This document shows positions 1 to 7,920 of a DNA stretch of 64,000 bases, in pieces (the stretch's first letter is position 1; each line of letters starts with the position of its first letter). The position numbers were made by a program, and so were the translations under genes. Under the pieces are notes generated by a model that was not told the origin of the DNA, searched no databases, and worked only from the letters and a program-made list of their open reading frames with translations. Source of the stretch: Synechococcus sp. WH 8101 (GTDB lineage: Bacteria; Cyanobacteriota; Cyanobacteriia; PCC-6307; Cyanobiaceae); contig NZ_CP035914.1 of the NCBI RefSeq assembly GCF_004209775.1, forward strand, positions 186,001 through 250,000, read 5' to 3'.

Positions 1-1290
1 GGCGGCCTCCTGCCAACCCAGGAACTCCAGCATCATCACGCCGCTGAGGATCACCGACCCCGGATTGATCCGATCCAGACCAGCGTGCTTCGGCGCGGTG
101 CCATGGGTGGCTTCAAAAATCGCCGCGTGATCACCGATGTTGGCGCCGGGGGCCATGCCCAGACCGCCCACCACGGCGGCGGCGGCGTCGGAGATGTAGT
201 CGCCGTTGAGGTTGAGGGTGGCCAGGATCGAATACTCCTGGGGCCGGGTCTGGATCTGTTGGAAAATGCTGTCGGCGATCCGGTCATCGACCAGCACCAT
301 CTGCTTCCACTGGCCATTGCCGTGGCTGCTGCCGATCGCCTCGATCACGCCCTGTACCTCGGCATCGATCGCGGCCTTTTTCTCCGGCGTCAGGCTGTCG
401 TAGCCCGGTTCGATCATGCGTGCATTCGCCTGCACACTCAGGTTGGGATCACTGTCGAGATTGCCGAGGATCCAGCTTTCCCGCTCGGTGATGCACACGT
501 CACGGAATTCGGTGGTGGCCAGCTCGTAGCCCCAGTCGCGGAAGGCGCCCTCGGTGAATTTCATGATGTTCCCCTTGTGCACCAGGGTTACGTGACGCTT
601 GTCGCCCTCCATGCGCAGGGCGTGCTGGATCGCCTTGCGGATGTGGCGCTGGCTGCCGTGCTTGCTCACCGGTTTGATGCCGATGCCGGCACCCTCCGGG
701 ATCTGGCGCTGGCCCAGTTTGCCGTTAGCGGGGATCACCACCTCATTGAGGTGCTTGCGCAGCTCCTGCCCCACCGGGTCATTCGCTTCCCACTCCACCC
801 CCATGTAGATGTCTTCGGTGTTTTCCCGATACACGATCACGTCGAGATCTTCCGGGCGTTTGTGGGGGCTCGGCGTGCCGGCGTAGTAGCGACAGGGGCG
901 CACACAGGAATACAGATCAAAGAGTTGGCGCAGCGCCACGTTCAGGGAACGGATGCCGCCGCCCACCGGCGTGGTGAGGGGGCCTTTGATCGCCACGCCA
1001 TAACGGCGGATCGCTTCCAGGGTGTCTTCGGGCAGGTATTGATAGGTGCCGTAGAGGTCGCAGGCCTCATCGCCGGCGTACACCTTGAACCACTCGATGC
1101 GACGCTCGCCGCCATAGGCCTTGGCCACGGCGGCATCCAGCACCTTCTGGGTGGCAGGCCAGATGTCCACGCCGGTGCCGTCACCGCGGATAAAAGGGAT
1201 GATCGGGTCGTTGGCCACCACCGGCTGACCGTTCTCGAAGCGGATCGGTGTGCCCTGGCTGGGGGCCGTGAGCTTCTCGAACTGAGCCAT
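1..1290 (-). CDS. icd: NADP-type isocitrate dehydrogenase, 3' end cut by window edge
   Basis: Cytosolic TCA enzyme converting isocitrate to 2-oxoglutarate, the carbon skeleton for ammonium assimilation. The 430 visible codons start at an ATG ([10 protein letters not shown]) and run off the left edge. About 45 C-terminal codons are missing if it has the usual cyanobacterial length of roughly 474. Visible signatures are the substrate loop [13 protein letters not shown] near residue 110, [13 protein letters not shown] in the middle, and [12 protein letters not shown] near 390. The NADP preference is inferred from the family, not read from the sequence. It is transcribed away from the glycosyltransferase at 1382 across a 91-bp gap that must hold both promoters. 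A long open frame on the opposite strand is a shadow of this gene. Confidence 0.95.
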   Translation of the reverse strand, partial: MAQFEKLTAPSQGTPIRFENGQPVVANDPIIPFIRGDGTGVDIWPATQKVLDAAVAKAYGGERRIEWFKVYAGDEACDLYGTYQYLPEDTLEAIRRYGVAIKGPLTTPVGGGIRSLNVALRQLFDLYSCVRPCRYYAGTPSPHKRPEDLDVIVYRENTEDIYMGVEWEANDPVGQELRKHLNEVVIPANGKLGQRQIPEGAGIGIKPVSKHGSQRHIRKAIQHALRMEGDKRHVTLVHKGNIMKFTEGAFRDWGYELATTEFRDVCITERESWILGNLDSDPNLSVQANARMIEPGYDSLTPEKKAAIDAEVQGVIEAIGSSHGNGQWKQMVLVDDRIADSIFQQIQTRPQEYSILATLNLNGDYISDAAAAVVGGLGMAPGANIGDHAAIFEATHGTAPKHAGLDRINPGSVILSGVMMLEFLGWQEAA

Positions 1291-1381
1291 GGCTGGGTCG
1301 CCGCCGGGCGGCATCACATCGGGGCCGAGCCTATGACTCAGGGGGGATCCCTAAAGTTCGCCCTGATCCGCTGCGCCATCA

Positions 1382-2320
1382 ATGCCGAACCCCAGTGGTG
1401 TGTGGGTGGTGGCGGCTTGCTTCAACGAGCAGGACGTGATCACGACCTTCATCGACCGGGTGTTGGCGGTGCCCGGAGTGCACCAGCTCGTGCTCATCGA
1501 TGACGGCTCCCGCGATGCCACGGTGGAGCGGATCCTGACCTGGCAGGCCCAGCACCAGGAGGCGCCGATCACCCTGCTGGAGCTGACCCGCAACTTCGGT
1601 AAGGAGGCGGCGATGCTGGCCGGCCTGGATTACGTGGCGGGTCGCTGCGAGGCGGCGGTGCTGATTGATTCCGACTTGCAGCACCCGCCGGAGCTGATCA
1701 AGCTGATGGTGGCCGAGTGGCGGGCTGGCGCGGAAGTGGTGACCGCCGTGCGCGATGACCGCGACCAGGAATCGCGCCTGAAGGTGGCGAGCGCCTCCTG
1801 GTTTTATCGGGTGTTCAACCGGCTGGTGGATTCGATTCAGCTGCAGGAGGGTGCCGGCGACTACCGCCTGCTCGATGCTCCGGTGGTGGAGGCGCTCATC
1901 CGACTGCGCGAATCCAGTCGTTTCTCCAAAGGGCTGCTGCCCTGGACCGGTTATCGCAGTGTTGAGCTGCCCTACCAGCGGGTCAGCCGGGTGGGCGGCA
2001 CCACCTCCTGGAGTCCGCTCAAGCTGTTTGGCTATGCCTTCGACGGCATCTTTTCCTTCTCGGTGTTGCCCCTGAAGGTGTGGAGCGTGATCGGCGCCTG
2101 TGTGTCGCTGCTGAGCCTGATCTATGCCCTGGTGATCGTGCTCGACACCCTGCTCACGGGTGTGGATGTGCCCGGTTACGCCACCTTGAGCGTGGCGATT
2201 CTGTTTCTCGGTGGCATTCAGCTGATCGGCATCGGCGTGCTCGGGGAGTACATCGGTCGGATTTATGTGGAGGCCAAGGCCCGCCCCCACTACTTCATCC
2301 GCTGCATCCACCACAGCTGA
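1382..2320 (+). CDS. GT2 polyprenyl-phosphate glycosyltransferase (GtrB/DPM1-like)
   Basis: 312 residues. The N-terminal two thirds is a GT-A glycosyltransferase domain of the dolichol/undecaprenyl-phosphate sugar transferase type. It has LIDDGSRD near residue 38 and the metal-binding segment DSDLQHPPEL near 97. The C-terminal third carries two hydrophobic helices (about 228-255 and 262-290), the usual GtrB layout. Family role: transfer of one sugar from a nucleotide sugar to undecaprenyl phosphate on the inner face of the membrane. The convergent neighbour carries a GtrA domain, the classical partner that flips such lipid-linked sugars, so the pair probably works together. The donor sugar cannot be read from the sequence. 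Confidence 0.88.
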   Translation: MPNPSGVWVVAACFNEQDVITTFIDRVLAVPGVHQLVLIDDGSRDATVERILTWQAQHQEAPITLLELTRNFGKEAAMLAGLDYVAGRCEAAVLIDSDLQHPPELIKLMVAEWRAGAEVVTAVRDDRDQESRLKVASASWFYRVFNRLVDSIQLQEGAGDYRLLDAPVVEALIRLRESSRFSKGLLPWTGYRSVELPYQRVSRVGGTTSWSPLKLFGYAFDGIFSFSVLPLKVWSVIGACVSLLSLIYALVIVLDTLLTGVDVPGYATLSVAILFLGGIQLIGIGVLGEYIGRIYVEAKARPHYFIRCIHHS

Positions 2321-2334
2321 ACGCGTTCAGGCGG

Positions 2335-3624
2335 TCACAGCGCCTGCAGAGCACGCCACTCGCGTTGGCGCCAACTGGAGGCGGCAAACGGTTGCGACAC
2401 GGCGAACCCCAACGCCTTCAGATCCGTGTCGAGGGGGGCGCCGGGGTGGGCCAGCAGCAGGGGGGCTGTTTCACCAGCCTGCTCCTGCCCAGCCAGGCGT
2501 TGCAGCTCTCGCCAGGCGGCATTCAGCGGAGCGCCGGCCATCTGGCCGGTGAAGAGCACGCCGGCAAAGCTGCGGTTGCTGCTGAGGCCGTGGCGTCGCA
2601 TCGGTCGGCGCGCCCGCTGGCTGAGCAGCTGCAGCACCAGCCACTTGAGCAGTCCGGCCTGGCGCCAGGCCTCCCACCAGCAGCGCAGGGGCAGACCGGT
2701 GGGTAGGGGTTCCTCGGTGCTGCGCAGCCACGCGATCTGTTCCCGATCGGCCATCGCCAGAAGTGTGTTCAGCACCAAAGGCACGAGATGGATGTGCTGA
2801 TGGCCGTCGAGGTGGATCGGGCCGGGGCCGCATAGTTGGCGGAAGCGGGCGATCTGGGCCTCGATCTCCCGGCCGAGTTGCTCCGCGATGCGGCGTTGCT
2901 GGCGTGGTGGCCCCAGGGAGGCGAGCAGCCAGCGCCCGAAGGAGAGGCGCAGGTGGCCCCGTGCATCCACCAGCTCGGGAATCGTTGCTGCTGGTGCCGC
3001 CGCCGGGCCCTCGGTGAGGCAGAGATGCAGACAGAGCTGCAGATTGGGCCGCTCCGCTTCCACGGCCTTCCAGCCGGCGACACCCGCTGCCGCCGCCGGG
3101 CCGTTCACCAGCAGGCTGGTGCCATCGAGTCGGCCGGCTTGCGCCAGCTGCAGGATCGCCCGGTTGGTGGCGTCGCTGAGGCCGAGATCGTCGGCATGGA
3201 GGCGGGGCCGGGGGGCGTTCGGGTTGAGTTGGTCGCTGCGCCTCTGCAGGCTGAAACGGGCCGCCCGCGACCAGATCAGGGCGTTGAGCACGGTGGGCGT
3301 GAACACCAGCACCACCAGCTCCAGCGGTGGCGGCAGCAGGCCGCGGATCACCAGCGGCAACAGGCTGCACACTGCCAGGTTCACGCCGTATTGGAGCAGC
3401 AACCAGCGGCGGGCGAAGCGTTCGCCGCCGGTCTCCGGCCGGAAGGTGACACGGGCATGGCCCAGATAGCCCGCCACGGAGGCGGCCAGGAAGGCGAGGG
3501 GGTTGGCCAGCCACACCGGCAGCAACACACCAAGGCCGAGCAGCACGCCAGCGTGCACCGCGGCGGCCACGACGCCCACCAGGCCATAAAGCCCCACGCG
3601 GCTGCTGAGTGACCTTGAATTCAT
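2335..3624 (-). CDS. GtrA-like membrane domain fused to a YdjC/ChbG-type deacetylase
   Basis: 429 residues starting MNSRSLSSRVG. The frame stays open upstream, but this ATG is where homology to GtrA begins. Residues 5-125 form a four-helix GtrA-like domain, a family linked to flipping of undecaprenyl-phosphate sugars. From about 140 on there is a YdjC/ChbG/HpnK-type carbohydrate deacetylase domain with HADDLGLSDATNRAI near 142 and the metal-binding cluster HLDGHQHIH near 271. The gene ends 14 bp from the GtrB-like gene, tail to tail. A flippase-deacetylase fusion suggests removal of an acyl group from a lipid-linked sugar at the membrane. Both domain calls are firm; the joint function is inferred. 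Confidence 0.85.
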   Translation of the reverse strand: MNSRSLSSRVGLYGLVGVVAAAVHAGVLLGLGVLLPVWLANPLAFLAASVAGYLGHARVTFRPETGGERFARRWLLLQYGVNLAVCSLLPLVIRGLLPPPLELVVLVFTPTVLNALIWSRAARFSLQRRSDQLNPNAPRPRLHADDLGLSDATNRAILQLAQAGRLDGTSLLVNGPAAAAGVAGWKAVEAERPNLQLCLHLCLTEGPAAAPAATIPELVDARGHLRLSFGRWLLASLGPPRQQRRIAEQLGREIEAQIARFRQLCGPGPIHLDGHQHIHLVPLVLNTLLAMADREQIAWLRSTEEPLPTGLPLRCWWEAWRQAGLLKWLVLQLLSQRARRPMRRHGLSSNRSFAGVLFTGQMAGAPLNAAWRELQRLAGQEQAGETAPLLLAHPGAPLDTDLKALGFAVSQPFAASSWRQREWRALQAL

Positions 3625-3697
3625 GGTCGCAACCGTAACGGCAGCTGGCGCGGCCGGCCTGCATCCTTCAACCTGGAGGTGAGGGGGTGTTGGGCGA

Positions 3698-4108
3698 GTG
3701 AATGCAGCGGAAGCGGTCGACAGCGTGGCACTGGCCCAGGCGCTCGCCTCGGCGGTGACCCTGGTGCGCCAGCAGTTTCCGGCGGCCACGGCCAACCTCA
3801 GCCCCTGGCGGGATGATCCGCTCACCCGTCGCTGGAGCGAGGAGGAAACCCTGGATCTCGCTTTCCACTTTCCCGGTTGGAGCCCGCGTCTGCAGTGCCG
3901 CAGCCTGTTGCTGCAGCTGCGCCTGAATCACAACCGGGCCCTGCTCGGGGTCTTGATGCGCGGCATGACCTACGAGGGCGAACGCTGGCGGCTGGCCACC
4001 GTGGGCGACTGGCAACCCTCCGGTCGCCACCTGCCCCAGCCCGATCGGGTGCATCAGCTGCAGCAGATCTGCCGCGACCTGCACAACCTGTTCCCGCTGG
4101 CCTCGTAA
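3698..4108 (+). CDS. Conserved-looking small protein of unknown function
   Basis: 136 residues from a GTG start (MNAAEAVDSV) preceded by a GA-rich stretch. It is soluble, with no signal peptide or membrane segment, and rich in Trp, Arg and Leu. Visible segments include LSPWRDDPLTRRW, FHFPGWSPRLQCRSLLLQLR and VGDWQPSGRHLPQP. I do not recognise a named domain. It sits 74 bp upstream of heme oxygenase on the same strand and is divergent from the GtrA-YdjC gene. Codon use matches its neighbours, which supports a real gene. No function can be assigned. Confidence 0.7.
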   Translation: MNAAEAVDSVALAQALASAVTLVRQQFPAATANLSPWRDDPLTRRWSEEETLDLAFHFPGWSPRLQCRSLLLQLRLNHNRALLGVLMRGMTYEGERWRLATVGDWQPSGRHLPQPDRVHQLQQICRDLHNLFPLAS

Positions 4109-4182
4109 CCCTTCGCAACCCTTGTGACCGTCCAGATGGACGTGGCTTTTAAGGTTTGTCGCATTGCCGAATCGTCCCCTCC

Positions 4183-4896
4183 ATGTCCGTCGCTCTGGCT
4201 GCCCAGCTGCGTGAAGGCACCAAGAAGTCGCACACCATGGCCGAGAACACTGGCTTTGTGAGCTGCTTCCTCAAGGGCGTCGTCGATAAGGGCAGCTACC
4301 GCACCCTGGTGGCCGACCTGTATGTGGTCTACAGCGCCATGGAAGAGGAGATGGCCCGCCTGTCCGGCCACCCTGTGCTCGCGCCGATTGCCTTTCCGGA
4401 GCTGAACCGGCGTGAAGCCCTCGAGCAGGACCTGGCCTATTACTACGGTTCCGACTGGGCCCAGGCGGTGAAGGCCACTCCCGCCGCCGAGGCTTATGTG
4501 GCGCGCATCCGGCAGGTGGCTCAGGAGTCTCCTGAGCTGCTGGTGGGGCATCACTACACCCGCTACCTGGGCGATCTCTCCGGCGGCCAGATCCTGAAGA
4601 CGATCGCCCAGAAGGCCATGAACCTGAGCGGTGATGAGGGTCTGAATTTCTACTCCTTCCCGGCCATCGCCGATGAGAAGGCGTTCAAGACCACCTATCG
4701 CGCTGCGATGGATCAGTTGCCGATCGATCAGGCCACCGCTGATCGGATCGTGGAGGAGGCCAACCATGCCTTCCACCTCAATATGACGATGTTCCAGGAG
4801 CTGGAGGGCAACCTGGTGGCCGCGATCGGCAAGGTGCTCTTCGGCTTCCTCACGCGCCGCCAGCGCGCCGGCAGCACGGAGGCCGTGGCGGCTTGA
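4183..4896 (+). CDS. ho1: Heme oxygenase (biliverdin-producing)
   Basis: Ferredoxin-dependent heme oxygenase that opens heme to biliverdin IXalpha, the precursor of phycobilins, with release of CO and iron. The 237-residue length matches cyanobacterial HO1. The proximal heme ligand is His17 in REGTKKSHTMAEN, and the distal helix motif YLGDLSGGQILK lies near residue 127. An in-frame TTG 27 bp upstream is a possible start, but family homology begins at the ATG used here. Its stop overlaps the TTG start of the next glycosyltransferase by 4 bp (TTGA), so a pigment gene is apparently coupled to a polysaccharide operon. Confidence 0.95.
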   Translation: MSVALAAQLREGTKKSHTMAENTGFVSCFLKGVVDKGSYRTLVADLYVVYSAMEEEMARLSGHPVLAPIAFPELNRREALEQDLAYYYGSDWAQAVKATPAAEAYVARIRQVAQESPELLVGHHYTRYLGDLSGGQILKTIAQKAMNLSGDEGLNFYSFPAIADEKAFKTTYRAAMDQLPIDQATADRIVEEANHAFHLNMTMFQELEGNLVAAIGKVLFGFLTRRQRAGSTEAVAA

Positions 4897-5987
4897 TCGC
4901 CCACCCCACGATCAACTCCATCCGGGTTCTGGTGCCTGGCACCGGAACCCGCTTCCGTTGTGGGGGCCTGAATGTGGCCCTCCAGACCGCCCGTCTGCTC
5001 GGCCGGCTCCGGCCCACCCAGGTGGTGACCTATCGGGCCCGGGAGAGGGAGCACCCTTGGTTGGAGGATTTACTGGCCCAGGAGACGACGCCTGGCGCTG
5101 CCCTCTGGGTGGTGAGCTGGGGCTTTGATGTGCCCGGGTTGCTGGCAAAGCTCCGGGGTCGGCCGGTGGTCTATCAGGCCCACAGCAGCGGCTATGGCTT
5201 TGACCTGCCGCCGGGTGTGCCGGTGGTCGCCGTCAGTCGCAACACCCTGGGGTATTGGGGTGATCGGGCGCCGCGCAATCCCCTGTTTCTGGTGCCCAAT
5301 GCCCTGGAGCCCCAGTGGTTGGCGCGGGGTGCCCGCCCTGGCGCGGTCGATCACGGCTCGGCTCGGCGTCCGATCGATGTGCTGGTGCAGCAGCGCAAGA
5401 GCAGCCCTTATGTGCTGGAGCGCCTGGTGCCGGCCCTGCGGGGGCAAGGGCTCACGGTGGAGGTGCAGAGCGGTTGGGTGGAGGATCTGGTGGAGCTGTT
5501 CAACAGCGCCAGCGTGTACCTCTACGACTCGGCCGAGTATTGGCGCGGCCGGGGCGTCAGCGAAGGGTTTGGATTGCCGCCGCTGGAGGCGCTCGCCTGT
5601 GGTTGTGTGCTGTTCAGCAGCTTCAACCATGCTCTCGCCGACACCCTGACCCCCGGAGTCACCGCCCATCAGATTGGCCAGGGGTCCCTGCAAAACGACC
5701 TGAGCCGGATTGCGGCGGCGGTGGCGACTCCGGAGCCCTGGCGTCCGCAACCCTCCGTGCTGGAGTCCCTGCTGATCGAGGTGTCGGAAGAACGCTGGCT
5801 GGACCATTGGGAGCGCACCCTGGAGCAGCTCGAACAGCTGCAGGCGCAGAACGCCCTGGGGCTCGATCCGGCCGCGGCGCTTCGCTCGCCCTCGACGCGC
5901 CGTCTGCGTTGGGAGCAGCGCCTGGATCGCCTGCGCGGCAAGGTGGCCGATCGGTTGCCTGGCTGGCCGAACCGGAGAAAACCCTGA
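4893..5987 (+). CDS. GT-B glycosyltransferase (GT4-like)
   Basis: 364 residues from a TTG start that overlaps the ho1 stop. The N-terminal half has a Gly-rich loop RCGGLNVALQTARLLGRL, as in GT-B enzymes that bind acceptor lipids or sugars. The C-terminal half has the nucleotide-sugar motif GRGVSEGFGLPPLEALACG near residue 225, with the E-x7-E pair typical of GT4 retaining enzymes. No membrane segments. Likely cytosolic or peripheral on the membrane, adding a sugar to a growing surface glycan. It is followed by a 108-bp gap with a strong hairpin and then an ABC exporter. Donor and acceptor are unknown. Confidence 0.82.
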   Translation: MIAHPTINSIRVLVPGTGTRFRCGGLNVALQTARLLGRLRPTQVVTYRAREREHPWLEDLLAQETTPGAALWVVSWGFDVPGLLAKLRGRPVVYQAHSSGYGFDLPPGVPVVAVSRNTLGYWGDRAPRNPLFLVPNALEPQWLARGARPGAVDHGSARRPIDVLVQQRKSSPYVLERLVPALRGQGLTVEVQSGWVEDLVELFNSASVYLYDSAEYWRGRGVSEGFGLPPLEALACGCVLFSSFNHALADTLTPGVTAHQIGQGSLQNDLSRIAAAVATPEPWRPQPSVLESLLIEVSEERWLDHWERTLEQLEQLQAQNALGLDPAAALRSPSTRRLRWEQRLDRLRGKVADRLPGWPNRRKP

Positions 5988-6031
5988 GGGATTAGGCGGT
6001 CTAAGGTCAGCGGAGATGGAGCAGGTAGGCG

Positions 6032-6074
6032 TTGTGCTGCGCAAACGTTGTCTGAACGCTTGGTTGCAGCACAA
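6032..6074 (+). promoter_or_regulatory. Strong imperfect hairpin in the leader of the ABC exporter gene
   Basis: Outer arms TTGTGCTGC (6032-6040) and GCAGCACAA (6066-6074) are perfect 9-bp complements. Inside them, CAAACG and CGCTTG pair at five of six positions around a short loop. It lies 21 bp before the exporter ATG and 45 bp after the preceding stop. There is no T-run, so it is a poor intrinsic terminator. It could be an RNA-processing site, an attenuator, or a structure limiting exporter translation. Function is inferred. Confidence 0.45.
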
Positions 6075-6095
6075 GGTTGATCGCTGACGGTCTTC

Positions 6096-7913
6096 ATGCC
6101 CCTGCAAAGCCAGACCTGGAGCAATCTCAGTCAGCTGCTGCGTGCTCTGCCGCAGCGCCGGGTTCGCCTTCTGGTGCTGGTGTTGATCGCGTCCCTGTTT
6201 CAAGGGTTGCTTGATGTGTTTCTAGTGGCCTTGTTGGCCCGCCTCGTGGGGCTGCTGGCTGGAGCGCGACTCGAGGACTATCTGCCCGGCATCCGGGTGT
6301 TCGGTGGTGGTTTTCTCGATCAATCGGGCTGGCTGGTGGCCCTGCTGATTGCATCCTTCTGGTTCGCTTCCGGGATTCGTTTCAGCGTGTCTCTGATGCA
6401 GAGTCTGCTGAGCGCTGAGGTATGGAACGACCTGGTGAATATGGTGTATGCCAATTTGATGCGCCAGAATTATGAGTTTTTTATCCGCAACCGAACCGCA
6501 AACCTGTCAGAAAAGTTTAATCGTATTCTCAACAGTGTGTCGACTGGGGTGATTAGCCCATTGATTCTGATTGCCGGCAATGTGGTGTCGGTGTCGGCGC
6601 TGCTGATCGGTGTGATTGTGGTTCTCGGGTTCAAGGCCCTGTTGGTGTTTCTGTTGATGTTGGCGGCCTATGTGCTCGCCTCGCGCATCATCACTCCCTA
6701 TCTGCGTTTGTCGACGAAGCAGCGGATTCGGTATGGCCGAAGAATTAATCTCTTGTTGATGGAATCGTTGCGCTCCATGCGTGAAGTTCAGCTTTACTCT
6801 GCTGAAAACTATTTTGTTTCCCGGTTTGCCCATGATGGCGTCATCGCCAAGCGTTACGACCGCATCGGTCGTCTGCTTCCCGATGTGCCCCGTCTGGTGA
6901 TAGAGCCGGCCGGAATCACGATTCTGTTTTTGGTGGGGATCGGCCCGGCCTTGTTCAGCGGTGATGCCGGAGCGATTCGTGATGCGGTGCCGGCCCTCTC
7001 CGCTCTGCTTGTGGCGCTGCTGCGCATTTCCGGCCCGCTCCAGTCGATGTTCCGCAGTGTTAATCGTCTCCGCGGCGGTTTGCCGGAGATCGTGGATGCG
7101 CTGGAACTCCTCCGCCTGCAACCGGAGCGCTACCTGCTCTCTTCGCCGGGTGTGCCGACTCCGGAAGGGGTCATGCCCCGTCGCTTCATTCAGCTCAAGG
7201 ATGTGAGCTTCCGTTACACCGCTGACGGGAAAGAGGTGATCCGGGATGTGAATCTCACCGTGCCGATCGGTGCGCGGATTGCCCTGGTGGGTCGCACCGG
7301 TAGCGGGAAAACCACCCTCGCCCATCTCCTTCTTGGTTTATTCCAGCCCACCAAAGGTGCTTTGTGCCTGGATGGGGTGGAGGTGGCGGCTCAGGAGCTC
7401 CCCGCCTGGCAGGCCAACTGTGCCTTTGTGCCTCAAAATATACGCCTTGTGGATGGCAGCATTCGCGACAATGTGGCCTTTGGTTGTGATCCCGACACCA
7501 TTGATGATGATCGGGTCTGGAGTGCTCTGGAAGCCGCCCAGTTTGATGAATATGTGGCTGGCATGACCTACGGTCTCTACACGATGATCGGTGAGAACGG
7601 GATCAAATTGTCGGGTGGTCAGCGGCAGCGTCTGTCTTTGGCTCGGGCCTTTTTCCGCGGTGCCAAGGTTTTGGTGTTGGACGAAGCCACCAGCGCTCTT
7701 GATAACAAAACGGAGCACGACGTGATGCAGGCCCTCGACATCGTCGGTCGACGTTGCACCACGATTGTGATTGCCCATCGCCTCTCCACCGTCAAGAAGT
7801 GCGATCTGATTCATGAAATGGCGCAAGGGCGCGTCATCGCCAGTGGTGATTTCGAACAACTGCAGGAGCGCTCATCGTCCTTCCGCGCCATGGCTCTGAT
7901 CGAGAACGGCTGA
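6096..7913 (+). CDS. ABC exporter, fused permease and ATPase (MsbA/PglK type)
   Basis: 605 residues. Residues about 20-330 hold the six-helix exporter membrane domain. The ATPase domain has Walker A GRTGSGKTTLAHLL near 398, signature LSGGQRQRLSLARA near 505 and Walker B VLVLDEATSALD near 525. Half-transporters of this type form homodimers in the inner membrane and move lipid-linked oligosaccharides or lipids. Placed among five glycosyltransferase genes, a lipid-linked glycan is the likely cargo, but cargo cannot be read from sequence. It begins after a 108-bp gap and is followed 8 bp later by the next glycosyltransferase. A second exporter of the same class lies at 47981. Confidence 0.92.
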   Translation: MPLQSQTWSNLSQLLRALPQRRVRLLVLVLIASLFQGLLDVFLVALLARLVGLLAGARLEDYLPGIRVFGGGFLDQSGWLVALLIASFWFASGIRFSVSLMQSLLSAEVWNDLVNMVYANLMRQNYEFFIRNRTANLSEKFNRILNSVSTGVISPLILIAGNVVSVSALLIGVIVVLGFKALLVFLLMLAAYVLASRIITPYLRLSTKQRIRYGRRINLLLMESLRSMREVQLYSAENYFVSRFAHDGVIAKRYDRIGRLLPDVPRLVIEPAGITILFLVGIGPALFSGDAGAIRDAVPALSALLVALLRISGPLQSMFRSVNRLRGGLPEIVDALELLRLQPERYLLSSPGVPTPEGVMPRRFIQLKDVSFRYTADGKEVIRDVNLTVPIGARIALVGRTGSGKTTLAHLLLGLFQPTKGALCLDGVEVAAQELPAWQANCAFVPQNIRLVDGSIRDNVAFGCDPDTIDDDRVWSALEAAQFDEYVAGMTYGLYTMIGENGIKLSGGQRQRLSLARAFFRGAKVLVLDEATSALDNKTEHDVMQALDIVGRRCTTIVIAHRLSTVKKCDLIHEMAQGRVIASGDFEQLQERSSSFRAMALIENG

Positions 7914-7920
7914 GCGCTCG

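Noticed and set aside
85-1503. Long open frame on the plus strand opposite icd
   Set aside because: It mirrors icd, whose enzyme motifs are clear on the minus strand. High GC content creates long antisense open frames here and elsewhere in the window.
1379-2314. Open frame antisense to the GtrB-like gene
   Set aside because: Rich in His/Gln/Arg with no motif; a shadow of the gene at 1382.
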